Of a DNA stretch of 5,243 bases, positions 1-5,243 are shown piece by piece. Each line of letters opens with the position of its first letter. Position 1 is the stretch's first letter. The notes beneath the pieces were generated by a model. It ran no database searches, was not told the DNA's origin, and saw only the letters and a list, made by a program, of their open reading frames with translations. Source of the stretch: Reyranella sp. (GTDB lineage Bacteria; Pseudomonadota; Alphaproteobacteria; Reyranellales; Reyranellaceae); assembly GCA_004296815.1 (NCBI GenBank), contig SCVT01000715.1, forward strand, positions 1-5,243. The letters are read 5' to 3'. A program made the translations under genes and the position numbers.

Positions 1-76
1 TCTTCCAGCTCTTCCCGCTCTACAAGAAGGCCACCTTCAAGCGGCAGAAGACCTACGTGAAGTCGGAGCGCAACCG

Positions 77-80
<4 letters not shown>
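1..80 (+). CDS. livM: LivM-like ABC permease, C-terminal end only
   Basis: Only the last 25 codons and the TGA stop (78-80) are in the window; the reading frame starts at base 3. The visible tail begins FQLFPLYKKATFKRQ and is strongly basic with no membrane segment. This matches, from memory, the cytoplasmic C-terminus of LivM-type permeases of the branched-chain amino acid (HAAT) ABC importers. The stop overlaps the start of the LivG-like ATPase (ATGA, 77-80), which indicates translational coupling and supports assignment to the same transporter. The identification rests on a short tail plus gene order, so another membrane subunit of the same transporter class cannot be excluded. Confidence 0.75.
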
Positions 81-835
<755 letters not shown>

Positions 836-841
836 GCGGAG
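836..841 (+). promoter_or_regulatory. Ribosome binding site fixing the livF start
   Basis: GCGGAG ends five bases before the ATG at 847 and directly follows the livG stop. It decides the start: the livF frame is open upstream as far as an ATG at 388, but that stretch is an out-of-frame shadow of livG, whereas family homology begins just after 847. Confidence 0.75.
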
Positions 842-846
842 TTCCC

Positions 847-1635
<789 letters not shown>

Positions 1636-1637
1636 GC

Positions 1638-1645
1638 GGGGAGAG
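1638..1645 (+). promoter_or_regulatory. Ribosome binding site fixing the acyl-CoA synthetase start
   Basis: GGGGAGAG sits six bases before the ATG at 1652. It favours that ATG over an in-frame ATG at 1574, which would overlap the livF 3' end by 62 bases and add 26 Arg-rich residues that look like a livF shadow. Confidence 0.75.
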
Positions 1646-1651
1646 ACGACC

Positions 1652-3496
1652 ATGGCCAAGCAAGCGACCCTGACCGTTGCCGAGACCCTGCCGAAGAGCT
1701 TCATGCTCTCCTGCAAGACGCGCGGCGACCGGCCGGCGATGCGCGAGAAGCTCTACGGCATCTGGAACGCGATCTCGTGGACCCAGTGGCTGGAGCGCTC
1801 GCGTGCCGTGACCTACGCGCTGCACGAGATCGGCTTCCGCCCGGGCAACGTCGCATCGGTGCTGGCCAACACCGTGCCGGAATGGAACTACGCCGACTTC
1901 GGCATCCTGTGCGCCGGCGGCGTCTCCTCGGGCATCTACCCGACCGACTCGGCCAAGCAGGTCGAGTACCTGGTCAACGATTCGAGCACGACGGTGCTGT
2001 TCGTCGAAGACGACGAGCAGCTCGACAAGGCGTTGGAGGTGCGCGAGCGCTGCCCGACGCTCAAGAAGATCGTGGTGTTCGACATGGAAGGCCTCGCCGC
2101 CTTCAACGATCCCATGGTGGTCTCGCTCGAGGAGTTCATGGCGAGCGGCCGCAACTACGGCCAGGGCAAGGAGGCGCTGTTCGACGAGCTGGTCGCCTCG
2201 CGCAAGCCCGACGATCTCGCGATCCTGGTCTACACCTCGGGCACCACGGGCCCGCCCAAGGGCGCGATGCACAGCCATCGCAACGTCACCTACACGATGC
2301 AGAACTGCATGCACCCCGAGCTGTCGCTCAGCTGGTACGAGGGCGACGAGCGGCTGGCCTTCCTGCCGCTCTGCCACGTCGCCGAGCGCATCGCCGGCAG
2401 CTACTACTCGGTGGCGACCGGCGTCTGCTCTAACTTCGCCGAGAGCCCCGAGACGGTGCCCGACAACATCCGCGAGGTGCAGCCCACCCTGTTCGGCGCC
2501 GTGCCGCGCGTGTGGGAGAAGTTCTACGCCGGCATCATGATCGCGCTGAAGGACGCCACGCCGCTGCAGCAGTGGGCCTACAAGCGGGCGATCAACGCCG
2601 GCCTCGCCGTGGCCGACGCCCGGCTCGCAGGCCGCGAGCCTTCGGCGCTGGAGAAGCTGCAGTTCCAGGCGGGCTACTGGCTGGTGCTGAAGAACATCCG
2701 CAAGATGATCGGGCTCGACCGCTGCCGCTGGCTGTTCACCGGTGCCGCGCCGATCTCGCCCGAGCTGATCCGCTGGTACCTGGCGCTCGGCCTCGACATG
2801 TACGAGGTCTACGGCCAGACCGAGAATTGCGGGCTGGCCACGGCGATGCCGGCCAACGGCATCAAGCTCGGCACGGTCGGCAAGGCGGTTCCCTACGGCC
2901 AGGTCTCGATCTCGCCGCAGGGCGAGATCCTGATCAAGGGCGACTTCGTGTTCATGGGCTACCTCAACCAGCCGGAGAAGACCGCCGAGACGGTCGACAA
3001 GGACGGCTGGCTGCACACCGGCGACGTCGGCACGATCGACAACGAGGGCTACGTCAAGATCACCGACCGGATGAGGGATATCATCATCACGGCCGGCGGC
3101 AAGAACGTCACGCCCTCGGAGATCGAGAACCAGCTCAAGTTCTCGCCCTACATCAGCGACGCCGTCGTGGTCGGCGACAAGCGGCCCTACCTCACCTGCC
3201 TGATCATGATCGAGCGCGAGACGGTCGAGAAGTTCGCGCAGGATCTCGACGTGCCCTTCACCAACTACGCAAGCCTGTGCCGCTCCAAGGAAGTGCAGGA
3301 CCTGATCTGGTCGGAGATCGAGAAGGTCAACACCAACCTCGCCCGCGTCGAGTCGATCAAGCGCTTCTTCCTGATCGAGCAGCAGCTCACGCCCGAGGAC
3401 GAGGAGCTGACGCCGACCATGAAGCTGAAGCGGACGTTCGTGAACAAGAAGTACAAGGACGAGATCGACGCCATGTACCGGTCCCAAGCCGCCTGA
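1652..3496 (+). CDS. AMP-forming long-chain-type acyl-CoA synthetase (AMP-dependent ligase)
   Basis: This 614-residue protein belongs to the ANL adenylating superfamily. Such enzymes activate a carboxylic acid with ATP to an acyl-adenylate and transfer the acyl group to coenzyme A. Visible core motifs are the P-loop YTSGTTGPPKG (194-204), YGQTE (387-391), HTGD (455-458) with the ribose-contacting Asp458, the hinge and A8 region TDRMRDII (471-478) followed by TAGGKNVTPSE (480-490), and LTPTMKLKR (586-594), in which Lys591 is the likely catalytic lysine. The TAGGKNV and LTPTxKLKR forms and the length, somewhat above 600 residues, are typical of the long-chain (COG1022, FadD15-like) branch rather than acetyl-CoA synthetase or E. 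coli FadD. No signal peptide or clear membrane segment is seen, so it is probably cytoplasmic. Its position right after livF suggests it acts on the imported compound; chain length and substrate cannot be read from sequence alone. Confidence 0.93.
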   Translation: MAKQATLTVAETLPKSFMLSCKTRGDRPAMREKLYGIWNAISWTQWLERSRAVTYALHEIGFRPGNVASVLANTVPEWNYADFGILCAGGVSSGIYPTDSAKQVEYLVNDSSTTVLFVEDDEQLDKALEVRERCPTLKKIVVFDMEGLAAFNDPMVVSLEEFMASGRNYGQGKEALFDELVASRKPDDLAILVYTSGTTGPPKGAMHSHRNVTYTMQNCMHPELSLSWYEGDERLAFLPLCHVAERIAGSYYSVATGVCSNFAESPETVPDNIREVQPTLFGAVPRVWEKFYAGIMIALKDATPLQQWAYKRAINAGLAVADARLAGREPSALEKLQFQAGYWLVLKNIRKMIGLDRCRWLFTGAAPISPELIRWYLALGLDMYEVYGQTENCGLATAMPANGIKLGTVGKAVPYGQVSISPQGEILIKGDFVFMGYLNQPEKTAETVDKDGWLHTGDVGTIDNEGYVKITDRMRDIIITAGGKNVTPSEIENQLKFSPYISDAVVVGDKRPYLTCLIMIERETVEKFAQDLDVPFTNYASLCRSKEVQDLIWSEIEKVNTNLARVESIKRFFLIEQQLTPEDEELTPTMKLKRTFVNKKYKDEIDAMYRSQAA

Positions 3497-3535
3497 CAGG
3501 GGCGGTCCGACCGGCCTCGTGGGGCCGCCGGGGCC

Positions 3536-3563
3536 TTTAAAACGGCGCCGGGCGTGTCATAGT
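3536..3563 (+). promoter_or_regulatory. Weak candidate promoter for the substrate-binding protein gene
   Basis: In the 159-base gap between the synthetase and the binding-protein gene, the only AT-rich stretch is TTTAAA (3536-3541). It lies 16 bases before CATAGT (3558-3563); each matches four of six bases of the sigma-70 consensus. Transcription from here would begin near 3570 and give a leader of roughly 85 bases. The match is poor, and readthrough from the upstream operon is also possible. Confidence 0.3.
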
Positions 3564-3599
3564 CAGTGCAAGCCGGGGAACACCGGACGGGAGGGGGTA

Positions 3600-3633
3600 G
3601 GCGCCCGCTTCTCCCCGATCAGAGACGGGCGCC
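3600..3633 (+). promoter_or_regulatory. Leader hairpin upstream of the substrate-binding protein gene
   Basis: GGCGCCCG (3600-3607) is a perfect inverted repeat of CGGGCGCC (3626-3633). Inside it, after a two-base bulge, TCTC (3610-3613) can pair with GAGA (3622-3625), leaving an eight-base loop. The hairpin ends eight bases before the AGGAGG ribosome site and no T-run follows it, so it is not an intrinsic terminator. A role in mRNA stability or in raising expression of the binding protein relative to upstream genes is an inference. Confidence 0.5.
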
Positions 3634-3641
3634 GATTGCTT

Positions 3642-3647
3642 AGGAGG
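3642..3647 (+). promoter_or_regulatory. Strong Shine-Dalgarno site for the substrate-binding protein
   Basis: A perfect AGGAGG lies eight bases before the ATG at 3656. It is the strongest ribosome binding site in the window, fitting the high expression expected of a periplasmic binding protein compared with its membrane and ATPase partners. Confidence 0.8.
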
Positions 3648-3655
3648 CAACGCTT

Positions 3656-4849
3656 ATGAGACTACTGAAACCGGTCCTGCTGGGCGCCGCGGTCGGCCTC
3701 GCCGCCCTGCCGGCATTCGCGCAGACCAAGGTCACCAACCAGGGCGTGACCCCCGCCGAGATCGTGATCGGCACCCACCAGGACCTCTCCGGTCCGATCA
3801 AGGTGTGGGGCGTGCCCGTACTCAACGGCATGCAGCTCGCCGTCGACGACGTCAACGGCAAGGGCGGCATCCACGGCCGCAAGCTCCGGCTGATCGCCGA
3901 GGACACGCAGTACGACCCGAAGAAGGCCGTGCTCGCCAGCCAGAAGATGGTCGAGAAGGACAAGGTCTTCGCCATGATCGGCCCGATGGGTTCGCCCACC
4001 GTGCTGGCGGCGCAGGACGTGCTGTTCGATGCGGGCGTGCCGCAGCTCTTCCCGCTGACCGCGGCGGAGTTCACCTTCAAGTTCGATCCGGCCAAGCCGC
4101 AGGAGCGCCTGAAGTTCAACAACCTGCTGCCCTACGTCGAGAGCACGCGGGCCGCGGTCAAGTACATGGTCGAGTGGAAGAAGACCAAGAACAACTGCAT
4201 CATGTACCAGGACGACGAATACGGTAAGAACGTGTTCGACGGGTTCACGCAGCAGCTCACTGCGATGAACATGAAGGCGTCGTCCGTCACGACCTACAAG
4301 CGTGGCGCTTCGGACTTCGCCGCCCAGGCCGCCAAGATGAAGGCGGACGGCTGCGACCTGGTGCTGATGGGCACCGTCATCCGCGAGACGATCGGCCTGA
4401 TGGCCGAGGCCAAGAAGATCGGCTTCGCGCCGGTCTGGCTCGGCGCCACGCCGGTCAACGTGCTGGAGATCCCGGCGCTCGGCAAGGAGCTGGTCGAAGG
4501 CCTCTACGCCGCCGCCGGCTTCGTCATCCCCTATCGCGACACCTCGACGGGCGCCGTGAAGGAGTGGTGCGAGGCCTACTTCAAGAAGTTCGGCGTCGAG
4601 CCGAACAGCCAGGCGGTCATCGGCTACAACACGGTCATGACTTTCGCCCACTACGCCAACGTCGCGGGCAAGGACCTGACTGGCCAGAAGCTGCTCGACG
4701 CGCTCGAGAGCGGCAGTGTCTACCAGGACATCTTCAGCTCGCCGCCGACCAAGTTCTCCAAGACCAATCACCTCGCGACCACGATCACGCAGGTGCAGGA
4801 GATCAAGAACGGCCGTTGGGTGCTGGTGAAGGGCGACCTGCTCTTCTAG
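3656..4849 (+). CDS. Periplasmic substrate-binding protein of a HAAT-family ABC transporter (Peripl_BP_6/LivK-like)
   Basis: This 397-residue protein is the type I periplasmic binding protein expected for the transporter. A Sec signal peptide occupies residues 1-22: a basic start MRLLK, a hydrophobic core, and the cleavage site AFA|QT. There is no lipobox Cys, so it should be soluble in the periplasm. The mature chain opens with the family pattern EIVIGTHQDLSGP (35-47), then NGKGGIHGRKL (67-77) and DTQYDPKKA (83-91), and continues with IGPMGSPT (108-115), YQDDEYG (184-190) and a C-terminal lobe through VKGDLLF. Three Cys (181, 233, 305) remain in the mature chain. Length is normal for the family. 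It differs from upstream neighbours in having a 159-base leader and a very strong ribosome site. The ligand is not determined by sequence; linkage to an acyl-CoA synthetase suggests an organic or fatty acid rather than an amino acid. Confidence 0.93.
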   Translation: MRLLKPVLLGAAVGLAALPAFAQTKVTNQGVTPAEIVIGTHQDLSGPIKVWGVPVLNGMQLAVDDVNGKGGIHGRKLRLIAEDTQYDPKKAVLASQKMVEKDKVFAMIGPMGSPTVLAAQDVLFDAGVPQLFPLTAAEFTFKFDPAKPQERLKFNNLLPYVESTRAAVKYMVEWKKTKNNCIMYQDDEYGKNVFDGFTQQLTAMNMKASSVTTYKRGASDFAAQAAKMKADGCDLVLMGTVIRETIGLMAEAKKIGFAPVWLGATPVNVLEIPALGKELVEGLYAAAGFVIPYRDTSTGAVKEWCEAYFKKFGVEPNSQAVIGYNTVMTFAHYANVAGKDLTGQKLLDALESGSVYQDIFSSPPTKFSKTNHLATTITQVQEIKNGRWVLVKGDLLF

Positions 4850-4872
4850 GACACCGCCTCATCGAAACGATC

Positions 4873-4906
4873 AGCCCGGGCGGGCAACCGCCCGGGCTTT
4901 TCTTTT
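4873..4906 (+). terminator. Intrinsic transcription terminator after the substrate-binding protein gene
   Basis: AGCCCGGGCGG (4873-4883) pairs perfectly with CCGCCCGGGCT (4888-4898) around a GCAA tetraloop of the stable GNRA type. It is followed by TTTTCTTTT (4898-4906). It lies 23 bases after the stop at 4849 and should end the transporter transcript. Read on the - strand there is no T-run after the stem, so it is unlikely to serve the opposing small gene efficiently. Confidence 0.93.
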
Positions 4907-4920
4907 AGACCGGGGGCCAC

Positions 4921-5145
4921 TCAGACAGGGGGGACCGGCACCTTGTTGCGGCGCAGCTCCTGCTGCAGCACCGGGATGGCCGCGCCGGTCTGGCCCTCGT
5001 GGCACTGGGCGATGGCGAGGCGCGCGTTGATGTCGGCCTGCGTGCCGTCGTCGTCGTTGGTCAGGTCGCCCATGCCGCCGGCGACGTACTCGCCATAGGC
5101 CCAGCTCAGCTTGCTGCAGTAGGCCGTGGCCTGTGCGGCAGTCAT
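4921..5145 (-). CDS. Small uncharacterised protein; body of a probable lipoprotein whose 5' end appears inverted
   Basis: Read from the ATG at 5145 to TGA (4923-4921) this gives 74 residues beginning MTAAQATAYCSK. The frame stays open upstream to a GTG at 5214 and on to the window end, but the extra residues (such as ARTRPERPASF) are Arg/Pro-rich and resemble neither a signal peptide nor the rest. The body has two Cys (10 and 48), a Gly/Asp-rich middle (GGMGDLTNDDDG), and a C-terminal stretch RLAIAQCHEGQTGAAIPVL followed by a PVPPV end. From memory this resembles short exported proteins of alphaproteobacteria of unknown function that share a paired-Cys, AIPVL and PP-end layout. Such proteins normally carry an export signal, which is missing here and instead appears on the opposite strand just beyond the start. 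It converges on the transporter operon. No ribosome site is evident before 5145. The true start is uncertain. Confidence 0.6.
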   Translation of the reverse strand: MTAAQATAYCSKLSWAYGEYVAGGMGDLTNDDDGTQADINARLAIAQCHEGQTGAAIPVLQQELRRNKVPVPPV

Positions 5146-5243
5146 GCCCGGCGCCGTGAGGATCCTGAAGCTCGCCGGTCTTTCCGGCCTCGTCCTCGCC
5201 GCAGCGGCCTGCACCCAGACCGCGAGCGGCCCGCCGCCGGGCA
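5145..5243. repeat. Segment bounded by a 9-base inverted repeat at the window end
   Basis: TGCCCGGCG at 5145-5153 is the exact reverse complement of CGCCGGGCA at 5235-5243, with 81 bases between. The right copy ends at the last base of the window, so the repeat may extend further outside. The left copy sits directly on the start codon of the - strand small gene. The enclosed DNA encodes a lipoprotein signal in the direction opposite to that gene. Nine bases of GC-rich sequence can match by chance; the case for meaning rests on the coding content, not on repeat length. Confidence 0.5.
5156..5243 (+). CDS. Lipoprotein signal peptide-like reading frame, running off the window
   Basis: From GTG at 5156 the + strand reads 29 codons to the window end: initiator, RILKLAGLSGLVLAAAAC, then TQTASGPPPG. 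This has a basic N-region, a hydrophobic core, an Ala-rich lipobox ending in Cys19, and a Gly/Pro linker, as expected for a signal peptidase II substrate. An in-frame ATG at 5144 is an alternative start adding four residues. No ribosome binding site is visible before either start, and both fall against the start of the opposing small gene, leaving no room for a promoter for either. Two readings are open: a separate lipoprotein gene continuing past the window, or the displaced and inverted 5' end of the small gene at 4921-5145. I favour the second because the joined product is in frame and biologically sensible. Confidence 0.45.
   Translation, partial: MRILKLAGLSGLVLAAAACTQTASGPPPG

Noticed and set aside
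3501..3538. A possible terminator just after the synthetase gene (GGCGG...CCGCC pairing)
   Set aside because: The stem is interrupted with a large loop, only three T follow, and they are separated from the stem; it may be a weak attenuator but does not meet the usual pattern.
3566..3643. A 25-codon GTG-started leader reading frame whose TAG stop overlaps the AGGAGG of the binding-protein gene
   Set aside because: The stop-over-Shine-Dalgarno layout is suggestive of translational coupling, but there is no ribosome site, the start would be close to or at the predicted transcript start, and the Arg/Gly/Pro composition looks like chance.
5146..5214. An extended start (GTG 5214) for the - strand small gene
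   Set aside because: The added 23 residues are Arg/Ala/Pro-rich with no hydrophobic core, unlike an export signal, and the same DNA reads as a good lipoprotein signal on the other strand.

Overview
The window is GC-rich DNA with strong G/C preference at third codon positions, tightly packed genes and GGAG-type ribosome binding sites. This fits a high-GC proteobacterium, most likely an alphaproteobacterium of the Bradyrhizobium/Reyranella kind. That placement is an inference from protein style and gene order; no marker gene is present.

Positions 1-4849 hold, all on the + strand, the downstream half of a branched-chain amino acid-type (HAAT/Liv) ABC importer locus. The order is the last 25 codons of a LivM-like permease, a LivG-like ATPase (77-835, start overlapping the permease stop), a LivF-like ATPase (847-1635), an AMP-forming long-chain-type acyl-CoA synthetase (1652-3496), then a 159-base gap and a periplasmic substrate-binding protein (3656-4849). 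The first four genes are spaced as one operon. The binding protein has its own leader, with a weak candidate promoter, a leader hairpin and a strong Shine-Dalgarno site, and ends in a textbook intrinsic terminator (4873-4906). Together they look like an uptake system in which the binding protein captures a substrate, LivH/LivM (mostly outside the window) and LivG/LivF move it inward, and the synthetase may activate it to a CoA thioester. The substrate is unknown; a carboxylic acid is more likely than leucine given the synthetase.

Positions 4921-5243 are the unusual part. A small protein is read on the - strand (4921-5145), but its 5' end lacks a secretion signal. Immediately beyond it, on the opposite strand, lies a well-formed lipoprotein signal sequence (from 5156 to the window end). 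A 9-base inverted repeat (5145-5153 and 5235-5243) bounds that piece. Flipping the piece would join signal and body in frame into a plausible lipoprotein of about 103 residues. This is either a real inversion, possibly a switch, or an assembly or fold-back artefact at a sequence end. It is the observation most worth checking.
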